Assembly (NCBI GenBank): GCA_028023455.1
Contig: JAQFVV010012537.1
Span: 742,001-806,000 of the forward strand
Length of the DNA stretch: 64,000 nucleotides
Direction of reading: 5' to 3'
From: Epiperipatus broadwayi
Lineage: Eukaryota > Onychophora > Udeonychophora > Euonychophora > Peripatidae
Positions 22,725 to 33,613 of the stretch are shown in pieces. A program made the translations under genes and the position numbers. Under the pieces are notes generated by a model, which saw nothing but the letters and a program-made list of their open reading frames with translations, ran no database searches and was not told the origin of the DNA. Each line of letters opens with the position of its first letter. Positions within the stretch are counted from its first letter, which is position 1.

Positions 22725-24381
22725 GGTAAACATGAACTTGCCAGGTCACGACAAAATTTTGTAGTTCAAATTTTTTTCACCAGAGTGTTTCTTATCAAAT
22801 TATTTAAAAATTTGTTGTGAAATATCAAATACACAGTGGCATAAAATTATATTATAAAAATAATTAATAACAAATAATTATATTATAAAAAATATCTGAT
22901 AAAAAATAATTTATTAAAATACATATTTATCATTCCAACATTTATAATTACTGTCCATTGTAGTTTTTGGACTGATGTCTATCTTTGCAAATTTCATCGC
23001 TTGTATAAATAAGCGAAAACTACAATAGTCAGTAATTATGAATGTTGGTAGGATAAATATATTGTTATTATTTTAATAAATTATTTTTTATCAGATATTT
23101 AATTATTTTTTTATAATATAATTTTATGCCGCTGGGTATTTGCTATTTCACAATAACTTTTTAAATAATTTGATAAGAAACACTCTGGTGAAAAAAAATT
23201 GAATTACAAAAAAAAAAAGGTGCTTGTATTATAGATAAAGATGCCGTTGGATGGCGCCGTTTTCACGCTAAAACTATAAAATATGAACATTCACAGGCTG
23301 TTGATTTTAATAATTTTTCTGTGCTTTTTTGTAATGTGAAAATAAAAACAAAACAAAATCGTCTTTTTTAAATATTATTTTTTATTAATGTATACAATTT
23401 AAATAATAATAATAAATGTAAAATAAAATCAACAAATTACAATTTGATTCATGTTTTTTTTTATCAATTTTCTATCGGATATTTTTTTACTTGTGTTACG
23501 GCTTTTTTTTATTATCAATTTTCTATTGGATATTTTTTTACTTGTGTTACGACTTTTTTTGTTGTTGTTTAACTAAAAAATAATAATCGTAATAAAAGTA
23601 AAAGTTGTTACGGTTAGATTTAGGGTTAGTTTTAGGATTAGTTTTAGGGTTAGTGTTCTGTTTGTTTGTAATGCTAAAATAAAAAAATTCAAAATCGTAA
23701 CCGTACTCGGACAGAAGAAAGAAACTCAAACTTTTTTAAATAACAACAAACACATACAAATGTTTTCTTTACTTATTAAACATGTTTATAATATTTGCTT
23801 TTTATTAAATTTACAAAAAAAACCTGTATATTTGGACTTTTCTTACTGGATATTTTTTTCCTACCGCTCTTTTTTACTTCAAAAATATACAGACAGTAGA
23901 ATCTTCTTTGTCACGTTACCTAATTGCAACTCAATAAAAACATAGATATTTAACATTTTCCCAAATAAAAGTTCAATACAGTATGTTGTAAAAAGTCTTA
24001 TAATTATTGTTTTAAAAAATCTGAACATTTCAATAGTTTAAAATACAAAAAAAATCCAATGAAAACAACATTTCAATACAATTCAAATACAAACTTACTC
24101 ATCAAGCCGTAATTATTTTATAAATTGTGCGAATTCGGAAAATGTATTTGCAGCTATGCGACATACATGCTGTACTGCAATGTGACATAGTGGCCTGCAT
24201 TCTGTAGCACAACAAAAAAGTTGTATTATAGAAAATGCGGGTTCGAACGTGTCGGCCGCGGAAACAGCATTTTTATGTGTTTTGGCGCGAAAATCGCGCC
24301 ATAGAGCGGTGCCTTTAGCTATAAGATGAGTAGCAAAAAAAAATTTGAATTTTGTCGTGACCTGGCAAGTTCATGTTTACC
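22725..24381. mobile_element. 1.66-kb DNA transposon with 8-bp target duplication
   Basis: The inverted ends read GGTAAACATGAACTTGCCAG and extend through GTCACGACAAAATT. TGATATAT is duplicated exactly at 22717-22724 and 24382-24389. An 8-bp target duplication suits hAT, Merlin or P superfamilies; the ends are not a classic hAT CAG terminus. Inside, 22752-22968 and 23008-23215 form a second, longer inverted repeat. The right part holds a duplicated 48-bp block (ATTATCAATTTTCTAT... near 23460 and 23512) and a GC-richer subterminal region near 24240-24320. No transposase is readable, so it is non-autonomous. Confidence 0.8.
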
Positions 24382-24389
24382 TGATATAT

Positions 24390-24651
24390 TATTATGGATA
24401 TTAGAATAATAGGAAAGAGTAAATAATAATTAAAAATTAGAAGAGTAATTGTATATAAGAGATATAATATGTTTTAAAGAATTTTAAGAAGTTAATAGAA
24501 AATTAATAATTTTGAGAACTGATAAATTTGTATATATTATGAAATGTATTATGTAGATATGATGAAGACTGCATGGTACAGTCAAAACTGTAATAGTAAT
24601 AAAAAGTTTTTGCTGAAAAAAGTGTAAGAAGAATTATTTGAATTGCAATAT
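24390..24651 (+). pseudogene. Penelope-like element 3' end
   Basis: Non-coding 3' part of the PLE that begins at 13480, resumed after the DNA transposon. It holds the hammerhead-like motif at 24558-24596, then AATAGTAATAAAAAG and the terminal segment repeated in inverted form at 13411-13461. Confidence 0.6.
24558..24596 (+). ncRNA. Hammerhead-like core motif, PLE end
   Basis: TATGATGAA is followed by a perfect 5-bp helix GACTG/CAGTC closing a 7-nt loop (CATGGTA), then AAAACTGTAATAG. The order is that of the conserved hammerhead core (CUGAUGA, stem II, GAAA). The first C of CUGAUGA is T-A here, so activity is doubtful in this copy. Confidence 0.4.
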
Positions 24652-24965
24652 TGTGTATGTTGTTTACTAAATTATCTTCTAATTTGCATTAAATTGGCAT
24701 AAAAAATTCTTAATTTAAAAACAGTAATTGTTTAGAAATGATCATCATGAATGATAAAGTATTATCACATATTTATATTTTGTAAAATTTTCTAAAAAAT
24801 GAGTTATGATAATCTATGAAAACAATTTTGTAATTACATAATGTTATAATTGGAAAATGTTTATTTACAAAAATGTATAATTTTATTTATATGAATGTAA
24901 TAAAACCAATAAAATATATTTTAATAAATGCAATAAAAGCAAAAAAATAAATAAATATAACCTAC
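24652..24965. other. Intron 3' of the cbEGF exon, nothing recognised
   Basis: Start of the next intron of the minus-strand host gene, with its GT donor at 24965-24964. AT-rich, no coding. Confidence 0.5.
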
Positions 24966-25091
24966 CACTACAAACTAGCATGAAAGTGTCAAAATTAAAT
25001 CCAATAGGACAATCACAGCGATAACTTCCTATAGTATTAATGCAAGTTCCATGCATACAAAGATTTGGCAGCATTGTACATTCATCAATAT
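24966..25091 (-). CDS. Fibrillin-like gene, exon encoding one calcium-binding EGF domain
   Basis: A 126-bp phase 1-1 exon: acceptor ...TTTTTATAG precedes 25091 and donor G|GTAGGT follows 24966. With the G from the upstream exon it reads [17 protein letters not shown], then [11 protein letters not shown] and [13 protein letters not shown]. All six EGF cysteines are present. The calcium ligands D-x-D-E, Asn and Tyr are kept, and C-x-N-x4-Y-x-C-x-C fits the Asp/Asn beta-hydroxylation consensus. Such cbEGF repeats form rod-like tandem arrays in secreted matrix proteins (fibrillin, LTBP). The upstream exon at 58882-58947 encodes the end of a TB domain and joins in frame, as at fibrillin TB-cbEGF junctions. 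LTBP or another cbEGF/TB protein is the alternative. Genomic length class, phase and splice sites argue for a functional exon. Confidence 0.9.
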
Positions 25092-25174
25092 CTATAAAAA
25101 TACATAATCAAATAACAGCTGAAAATAAAAGTAATAATTAATACTCAAGTATTTCATAAGTAATAAAAATAATA

Positions 25175-25829
25175 TTTAATAAAAAATTGAAACTAAAAAA
25201 TATGAACAAAAATAAAAAAGATTACAAATAATGTTTATTTTGTTTAAAACTAGCTTCAAATGCTGCACTACCTTTTCAGTTATCCCATTGGATTCCGGGG
25301 AGTATGAAAGAGCATGAATATGCTTAAGCCCCCACTCATCTAAGAATGATTTAAATTCTTCAGAAATAAAGCCAGTCCTATTGTCTGAGACCAAGACTTC
25401 CAGTCATGTATGGTATGAAAATATTTCCTATAATATGCAAATGGTTTCTGCCGCACTCATATTTTTTGTTAATTGATATTTTCCCTACAAGAAACCAGCA
25501 TCTACTAATATAAAAAATATTTTACTATTTACTGAATCTGTATGGTCTACATGTACATGGCTCCATGGTTTGTTAGTTTTAGACCATGACACAAGTTTCT
25601 TTCTAAGCAAGTTTGCAGTAGATAGACAGAGGTTGCATTTTCTGATATACTTTTCTATATCTGCACTCACATTTAGCCAATAAACATAACTGTGGGCTAG
25701 AGCTTTGGTTCTAAGCATAACAGATTGTCCTTGATGAAGTATTTCTAATATTTTGGAGTGATCTTTGGGTGGAACTAATAGTTTATCTCCCATTAATATG
25801 CAACCCTTCAATGTTGTTTGTTGATGCAT
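25175..25829 (-). pseudogene. Gypsy-type integrase fragment
   Basis: Minus strand. The frame at 25485-25829 gives the integrase zinc finger: ILEILHQGQS (the usual His-x3-His is decayed), YVYWLNVSADIEKYIRKC and CNLC, then SHVHVDHTDS with the first catalytic Asp. The frame at 25176-25394 gives MVSDNRTGFISEEFKSFL (second Asp) and SYSPESNGITEKVVQHLK (catalytic Glu in the SNG-x2-E motif). The integrase would insert the cDNA copy. The core is split by frameshifts. It lies immediately upstream (in gene sense) of the cbEGF exon, inside the host intron and in the host's transcriptional orientation. Confidence 0.85.
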
Positions 25830-26178
25830 ACTCCATAAAGACTATTTAAGTAATGGTCATTTTCTGGGACATCCCTTACTGATCCAGCTCATGAGCATCT
25901 GGTATCTCATTGTTCTTGCATCCATTTGGCAATAGTTTCACTATTACTATTTCAGCTTTCTGTGATTTAAATAATTTATTTTGATACCATTGTGTATTTT
26001 TTCCATAGAATCCGGTATGCAAGATAAAGCATCTACATAACTACTCTTCTGATATATTAATTTGTAATCATATGCAGATAATAAATAGTACCAAAGAATC
26101 ATATAAGAATTTAGGTTATCAAGAGCTGCTTTCTTATTAGCAAATATTCCCAGTAATGGGCAGTGGTCGAATATTATT

Positions 26179-27450
26179 TTAAATAATTGACTGTAAATGT
26201 ATTAGTAGAATTTGAGATCTGCTGCTATAAATAGTTAATGACTTCTTATCCGATAGACTGTAGTTTATTTCAGCCTTAGATAAAGTCCTAGACATAAAAG
26301 CTATGGAGTCTTCCCAATCCTGTGATGGTTGACAGAGTACTGATCCACTTTGATACTGGAACACATTAATTGTTAGTGGTAATGCAAGTTTATAATTATA
26401 ATGCAGCAATAAGCAGTTTAACGTGAGCAATGCCTTAGTTTTTGAAAAGTGACCTCTTGTGGTTCCTTTCAACTCCATCACTGATTTTTTCTAAGTAGTT
26501 CATACCAGAGAATGGTTACATATGTTGTTTTTTTTTTAAAAAATCATCAGAAAAATTAACTAATCCCCAAAAAGTCTGAAGTTGTTTAACATTCTTAGGA
26601 GTTTGAGCATTCATAATTGCTTTAATCTTTTTGGGATCGGGTCTGATTCCTATCCTAGAAATAATTTTCTAATGCATTCCACATATATTTTCATAGGTTA
26701 AGTCTGGATCCAAATTTTTCTAGACTTTGGCATACTTTATTTAATTTCTTTTGTAATGCTTGCACAAATCTGTTGTTATGAGTATTTTGTCAAATACAGC
26801 ATTATTGTTATCCCGAGTGGTAACCAATTGTAATTATGCAATTTTTTATGCATTGTTATAGTAAGGAGTGAGCTGTTTCTTTCGATACTAGTAGCTGACA
26901 GAAAGTGGCATTCAAATTCAGCTTTGCAAATTAACTTGCTCTATTTAAGCCAGCTAATATCTCTCTAAAGCTTGGTATGAGGTAGGAACTTTTAGGTACA
27001 CACTTATTTACAATTAACTTACAGTCACCACATATGTGGATTTATCCATTTTGTTTCATTATGACGACTATAGGTGTAGTTCATTCTGTATCTTTGACAG
27101 ATGTCAGTACACCTTTCTTTACTAATACATCTAATGCCTCTTTGACCCATGATCTCTGTCCAAAAGATATCTTTCTTGGAATGCATTTGATGGGTTTTGC
27201 ATCTTTGCAAAGCTCAATTTCAACTGGCTTGAGATTAATTTTCTCTTGCTCCTCCTTACTAAGTTTAGAGAGTTTAGCCTTTATATCCTTTTCCATATTA
27301 ACTTTGTTTAGCATGCATATTTTAATGCCTAATGGGGAAAATCCTTTCCTACCTATTATGAGCAATACACTGCCTTTAACTATATATTGGCTTAGTTTCT
27401 CTCATTGCCTGTTTATGGTTACTATTATTACTTTTACTACCCAATAATAT
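26179..27450 (-). pseudogene. Gypsy-type reverse transcriptase/RNase H remains
   Basis: Minus strand. The frame at 27081-27365 gives the RT entry region (PIKCIPRKISFGQRSWVKEA, then LDVLVKKGVLTSVKD). Broken frames to 26640 give the HICGDCKLIVNK and LFAKLNLNATFCQL motifs (first catalytic Asp of RT replaced by Asn), and GIRPDPKKIKAIMNAQTPKN with QLQTFWGLVNF mark the thumb/connection near 26560-26650. The frame at 26179-26481 is RNase H (INVFQYQSGSVLCQ, where the usual Asp is lost, then MSRTLSKAEINYSLSDKK). Order RT-RNase H-integrase is Gypsy, not Copia. Dead. Confidence 0.8.
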
Positions 27451-28290
27451 TAATGGGGTTTCCATTGGCATCTTTCGTTTTCAGTTCAGTTTTGCCTACT
27501 CTTAGTTGTTCATTGATATTTTTGATTAATTCTGACCAGTCATTCTGTGAAATGATAGATACAATGGCACCACTATCTATCTTCATTTATATGGGTTTAT
27601 TGCATATTTTTACTACTAACATTATTTGCTGCCCATTTTTGACCTCTATTTTATTGATTTTAATAAAAATGTTCATGTTTCCTAATTTTATTTCCCTCAT
27701 ATTTTTTTATTTAAATTAGCTTTAACTTAAATCTGGCAAACCTTTTTTAGATGGCTATCTTTCCACAGTTGCTGCATGTTGCAATTTTCCAGCTCCATTC
27801 TTGTGCAATATGTCCATATTTCTTGCAACAACATTCAATTTTTTCATTTGATGGATCTTCACTTGAAGACTGTAGTTGGTTTTGTACCACCATATTAGTT
27901 TGTTGGAATTCTCTAGAGTTAGTACTCATATGTCATGCCTCTTTTAATGGCCTCAGGATGTTAGGTCTGGGATAGCTAATACATGATGATGAAGTTTGTT
28001 ATCGCTCATCCTCCCATAAAAATTGTTCTATAATACTTACTCAAAATAGTCTCCATACACAAAATTTCTTGCTAAGTCTCTCAAGCCAGTGTCAAAATCT
28101 CTGCAACTTTCCCCTTTCACTGAGTGTCTATTTCACAAATGCAAGCAAGCTAAGTGCTTTGATGGATCTGAGCTAAATGGTTACTAAGTTGCTTAACTAA
28201 TTCAATATAAGGCAGACTTGAGAGATCTTCAGGTTTGCATAGCTGATTTGTGACCTCAATTATTCATGGTCTTCTGAAAAGAAGAAGTGT
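27451..28290 (-). pseudogene. Gypsy-type gag/protease remains with zinc knuckles
   Basis: The minus-strand frame at 27747-27929 contains CCCKKYGHIAQEW and WKIATCSNCGKIAI, a pair of degraded CCHC knuckles of the nucleocapsid. The stretch around 27540-27600 reads like an aspartic protease remnant on the minus strand (an IDSGAIVSI-like motif). Upstream gag to 28290 is only weakly readable. The element is 5'-incomplete and no LTR was recognised. Confidence 0.65.
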
Positions 28291-28669
28291 GGCAATTTTT
28301 GTTACAGCATCTTTAATTTTATTAACAATAAAATATTTACATATATGTTTTGTATAGACAGGTCACTTGGAGAGATCATTAATGTGGATTCCCTATTCCT
28401 AACTGAGCTATAGCTATATTCCTTACTAATGGCTTGCCTATCAAGACCTAATTAATTTCAACACTGTCAAACATTTAAATTTCACTAACTGATTATTTAT
28501 GATCTGACAATCTTGAAAAGAATTATCATGTTCTTAGACTCAATTGTCTAATTGCACTAATTATACACTATGTTTAGGCTGCCTGTCACTAAGAGTATAA
28601 AGCAAATATCATTATAAATAAACAAAAACATTCTCAGTGCACAGAAACTTGAAAGTATAGTTTTTGTAT
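28291..28669. other. No feature recognised
   Basis: Short AT-rich stretch between the minus-strand Gypsy and the plus-strand LINE. No coding support. Confidence 0.4.
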
Positions 28670-29622
28670 ATATGGTGGCTGGAAGGGTCACAAAGTATAT
28701 GGAAGAAAATAATAAAGTGGGAAAAATGCAAGGAGGTTTTCGATCGGATAGGCATATAGAAGATGGTTTATTTGTAGCTACAAAACGTGTAGATATGAGT
28801 AGAAATAAAGGTAGACAGTTAGCTATAAATGGTTTTTGTAAATATAGAGAAGGCATATGATAAAGTAAATAAAAACAGATTATGGGTAAGCTTAGTAAAT
28901 TTGGGAATAAATGGAGCTTTAGTGGATCTTCTTAAGAGATTGTATAAGAATAATTATTATATGTATCAATTAGGAAATATAGAATTAGTTAAAGTTAAAA
29001 ATGGGGCAGGATTAAGGCAAGAATGCCCAATGTCACCTATTTCGTTTTTGTTATATTTGAGAGAAACAGAGATAGCAATAGAACGACTAGGAACAGGGGT
29101 AGAGATACCATTAATAGATGGCAAGGGAATATATACATTATCAGGTCTTTTATTGGTGCATGATATCTTCTTGTACACAGAAAGTAGAGAAGATATGGAA
29201 GTTATGCTGAAGACATGCACAAGAGTAGGTAAAGAGATGGAAATTAAATTTAGTGAAGAGAAATCAAAAGTAATGATGATAAATACTGGGAAAAGAGAAA
29301 AGAATTTTTATTAGGGGATATAAAATTAAATGTCGTGGATAGGTATAACTATTTGCAAATCATCCTAAGTAATCAGAGAAATTGCCTGGTTGAATAAAAA
29401 AAAGATAAATGAAGCAAAGAAAAGAAAGGGACTGATAAAGAAATTAACAGTGTTTTCATATAATAAATATGATGCAGCTAGAATTGCATGGTAGGGAGTG
29501 GCAGTAGCAGTGTTAAATTATGGTAATGATGCATTATGTGTTAGTAAAGGAGTGTTAGTTTACTTAGAAAAAGTACAGAAAGAAGTAAGAAGACTTGCAT
29601 TAGATGCAGATGTGCCATTTAC
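28670..29622 (+). pseudogene. APE-type LINE family A, copy 1: reverse transcriptase middle part
   Basis: Two overlapping frames (28672-28860 and 28829-29314) give GRVTKYMEENNKVGKMQGGF and RSDRHIEDGLF, FVNIEKAYDKVNKNRLW (first catalytic Asp of the F-x-D-x-x-K-A-[FY]-D motif changed to N), GLRQECPMSPISFLLYL, then LLLVHDIFLYTES where YADD has become LVHD. Later pieces include a KGLIKKLTVFSYNKYDAAR block and EVRRLALDADV at about 29600. Loss of the catalytic motif makes it dead. The copy is broken after LDADV by the PLE palindrome and continues at about 34642. Copy 2 of the same family lies at 35240-37480. Confidence 0.75.
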
Positions 29623-29642
29623 ACCTTTTTAAACACATTATC

Positions 29643-32600
29643 AATCATCATCATCATCAACCATTATCAATCCACTGCAGGATGAAGGTCTCTCCAAGTT
29701 CAATCCATCTTCTCTGATCTTTAGATTCTCTTCTCCACATCACTCCTGCACACTTTCTTATTTCATCCATCCATCTCACATGAGGTCTCTTTCTGGGTCT
29801 TTTACAACACCTAAAAATCCAGTTTAAGATTTCAATTGTCGATCTATTATCATATCTTTTAGCAATATGTCCAGGCCAACTCCACTTCAATCTTGATTTT
29901 TTCAATGAGGTCATAACATCTATTTGTTCTCTTACCCATACATTGCATTTTCGATCTCTTCTTGGTATTCCCAACATGCATTTCACCATACTTCTTTGAG
30001 TAGTCTGAACTCTCTGTATTCCTCTTTTATTAAGTGCCCAAGTCTCAGATTCATAAGTAAGAACTGGTAAAATCCATTTGTTAAAATCATTCCTTTTCAA
30101 ACACACAGGCATATTTCCTTTTAGTATCAAGTTATTTCTAGCAAAAACATTCCAACAAAGTTTAATTCTATGATTAATTTCATCCATTTATGTTTCCATC
30201 TGCATTAATAATCTGACCAAAGTATGTAACTGTTCTAGTTCATCATAATCAATCTTTATTTTCATATTTTGAGCAAATCAGTTAAACACTACTTTAGTCT
30301 TTTTAACATTTATCTTTAGCCCTACTTTCCTACTTTCATCTGATAACTCATGCAACATTTCCTGCAGCTCTTGAAGCATTATTTGCAAAAACAACTACAT
30401 CATCTGCAAAATCTAAATGACTTAAATAATCTCCATTTACTTTCACTCCTTTATTTTCCCATTATAATCCACAAAATATTTCTTGCAGCACTATTGTAAA
30501 AAGTTTTGGAGATATGGAGTCACCTTGTCATATGCCCTTCTCAATGTTGACTTTCACAGTATCATTATATAATCTACTTGTTGCTATTGCATTTTTATAA
30601 ATACTCTTTAAAATATGACAATATCCTGGATCTATACCTTGATGATCCAATCCTTTAATCATTGAAAAAATGTTTATAGAATCAAATGCCTTTTTATAAT
30701 CTACAAATCCAAAACATAATGACAACTCATATTCATTTGTCCTTTCTATAACTTCTTTCAATACCTGGATATGATCTACTGTACTAAAACCACTTTTAAA
30801 TCCAGCTTGTTCTCTTGGTTGGTGGAAATCCAATGTTCTCTGTAAACAAGTTGTAATTATCTTAGTAAAATATTTTGTATAAAACTAATAAAAGGCTGAT
30901 AGGTCTGTAATTTCTAATATCTTCTTTAGCACCATTTTTAAATATTAATATTATTACTGCATTCTTCCAATCATCTGGTACATCTTTATCATTTAGACAT
31001 TTGGTATATAACTTTGCTAAAAAAAATTATATTTCTTCACTTGCTTCTTTTAATATATCAATTATAATTCCATCATTACCTGAAGCCTTTTCCTTCTTCA
31101 TACATTTAATTGCATGTCTCACTTCTTCATTTAAAATTCTGGGCAATTCGAAGATGTAATAGATATGAGGTACTTGTTCTTTATTACTATATAATTCTCG
31201 ATAAAAATCTTCTACCCATTTCATGATGTCATCTCTCTTTTTAGTAATAATTCCAACTTTTTTTCTTATTGCAGATATAAATTTCATACCAATACCAGAC
31301 TTTTATTTTCTTCTACAGTTTTTTTTGTTAGTTCACATTTATACTTTCTTATATCATTTTCAACTCTTTACCGCACCATTTTACAAAATTCGAGATATTC
31401 AATTCTTTTTAATGCATCATTTTTGTATATCTTCATATTTCTTCTTTTGTTCATAAATTCTCTAGTCTCAGTAGAAATTTTCTTGGTCAATTGCTGTTTT
31501 TTTCTACCAGCTATCTTTGTTGCAGTTTTTAAAAGTGTATCAGTTATTTTCATATTAATTTCATTCAAATCTGAATCATGTTCAAAATCTATTAATACTT
31601 GAAACCGATTTGTAAGTTCTAATTTAAATTCATTAGAATGTTAATAGAAGATTAGGAATATCGACTGTAAATATTGTTTTTCTTAATAATTTTTGCCTCT
31701 CTAGTTTTGCATTAATGCATATCTTACATCTTAATAATCGATAATCACTTCCTGTGTTAAATTTATTAAGAACATTACAATCTTGATATATGTATTTTCT
31801 GTTAGTCAAAATATAATCCAACTCTGCTGTACTTTCATTTGGATGCTTCCATTTCCATTTTCTTTTAATATTTTTCTCAAAAAAAGATCATAATATAAAG
31901 TTTTTTTCTTCTGAAAACTCCACAAGACTTTGTCTTCGCTCATTTCTATTACCACCACCAAAATTACCTACAGCACTTTCATCCTTCATTTGTTTATCAA
32001 TTCTAGCATTAAAGTCTCCCATAACAATTTTACAATGTTGTTTACTCTGATCAAAAGCCTTTTGTACATCCATATAAAAATCTACTACTTCATCACTATG
32101 AGAACTTGTTGGGGCATAAACCTGAATTATCTAAATTTGGGATCTACTATTAAGTTGTATACCTAATCTTGCCACTCTGTCCGATACACCATCAATCTCC
32201 ACAATGTTCTTCTTTCACTTTTTATTTATAATGAATCCTACTCCACTTGTTTTTTCAATTTTGGGCCTTTTTAATAGAGCACATGTCCATTTTTACATCA
32301 ATTGTCTCTTCACCTTTTGTTCTAACTTCACAAAGTCCAATAATGTCCCATTTGATATAAGTCAGTTCTTTTAATTCTTGCAATCTTCCTTCACTTGAAA
32401 GTGATCTGCAGTTGTAAGTACCTAAATAAAAAGTCATCATTGAATAGCAGCATGGGTTCACAATCAGGGGATTCTTAGCACCCTCCGCCTTCGGCCACCA
32501 ACCATTGCCTTGGTTGGTAACTTTACACCCTCCTGGGAATAAGGGCCATGATTTATTTTTGTCTGTCATAATTGCATATATGTATTGAAAAAATATTTAT

Positions 32601-32820
32601 CATTTACACAAACATTCATTCTGTCTTATCAGGCAACTGAGAAGAAAGACCATGATGTTTCTTGATCTTAAACTCAGAGGTAAAAAGCCAATAAACTCAC
32701 CATACTGGCTAATGCATGTTGGTGAGCAGCCCATCCATTAGGAATTTTCCCTGCTCAGTTCCTTTAAGGCCTCCAAGAGAAATCAAAGGGTTCAGGTAAT
32801 AGCAAACTCCTTTCTGCAGC
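29643..32820 (-). pseudogene. RTE-type LINE, nearly full length
   Basis: Minus strand, 5' end at 32820 and 3' end in a (GAT)n-like tail at about 29645, as in RTE elements. Endonuclease: LGTYNCRSLSSEGRLQELK and WDIIGLCEVRTKGEE (catalytic Glu, 32255-32440), then IVMGDFNARIDKQ (31990-32040). RT: IKCMKKEKASGNDGII, REQAGFKSGFSTVDHI, CFGFVDYKKAFDSI (30528-30833) and LDFADDVVVFA (about 30393-30423). C-terminal part: INHRIKLCWNVFARNNLILK, LTYESETWALNK and RWMDEIRKCAGV (29657-30187). Several frameshifts and stops make it non-autonomous. It sits inside the left arm of the PLE palindrome. Confidence 0.88.
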
Positions 32821-33613
32821 CACTTTATCAATACTTTTATTTATATCAAACTAACAGTTTCAACTGTCCTGCAATCATCATCAGAGCTACAATATTCAAA
32901 TATATAATTACACAATTAATATACTGAACCACATATTGATATACATAATTAAATACACAATATACACAAAAATAATTATACATTTTAATATGACCTTTAT
33001 AAATAATCATTTTCCATTTTAATTCTTTACCTTTTAAATAATTTTATCAATATTTTATATTAATTTATTTTATATCACTTTATTTTATTTTTTAAAATAT
33101 TATTTAATATAATAATTATAACTTTAATACTTATTTTACTATTTAATACATATTATTATCATTTTTCTTATATTGTAGAATCAACTTCTAATTTGTCTTA
33201 TTTTTATTAAATATTTCTATCAATTAACTTTATCCACATTACAAATTATTTTTTATTTTTTATATTACAAAAAAATACTTACCTCTTGTTAATGCTATTT
33301 CCAAAACCAAACTGACAAAAAAATTCAGATTTTGTACTTGTTTAAAAATCCCTCTATTGTTATTTTCTTTAACTTTTTTCTTTTAAACATTTCAAATTCT
33401 AATTATTATTAACAATTGTTTATAAAATTATTGTTCTTACCCAAAAACCTTTATTAAGACTTGGTTTTATACTCTTAATCAAGATTGCCTCTTTAATTTT
33501 CCTATCCCTTCTGTTATTTATGTAATTAATTATTTTTATACAATCTTTTTCAAACCTATGACCTGTTTCTAATGAATGCAAATAAATAGGTAATCTCTTA
33601 TCATATTCATTGA
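32821..33613 (-). mobile_element. Penelope-like element, inverted left copy
   Basis: Reverse-complement partner of 33776-34559. On the minus strand it begins inside the GIY-YIG domain at the equivalent of KYDKR and runs outward to the 3' end with the hammerhead-like motif (32851-32884) and AATAAAAGTATTGATAAAGTG-like terminus. Nothing separates it from the plus-strand copy starting at 33614. Its outer end is cut by the RTE insertion; the missing tip is at 29623-29642. Confidence 0.8.
32851..32884 (-). ncRNA. Hammerhead-like core motif, PLE end (best match)
   Basis: The minus strand carries an exact CTGATGA, one extra T, a 5-bp helix GATTG/CAGTT (two G-U wobbles) around a CAGGA loop, then an exact GAAAC followed by TGTTAG. 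Of the copies seen, this one keeps both invariant core blocks. Confidence 0.5.

Noticed and set aside
23619-23658. TTAGGG-like telomere repeat stretch
   Set aside because: Only a few imperfect units within a transposon; no evidence of a telomere fusion or array.
27034-27975. Plus-strand frames of 74-137 residues with hydrophobic stretches
   Set aside because: They are antisense to the minus-strand Gypsy gag/RT, which shows real domains.
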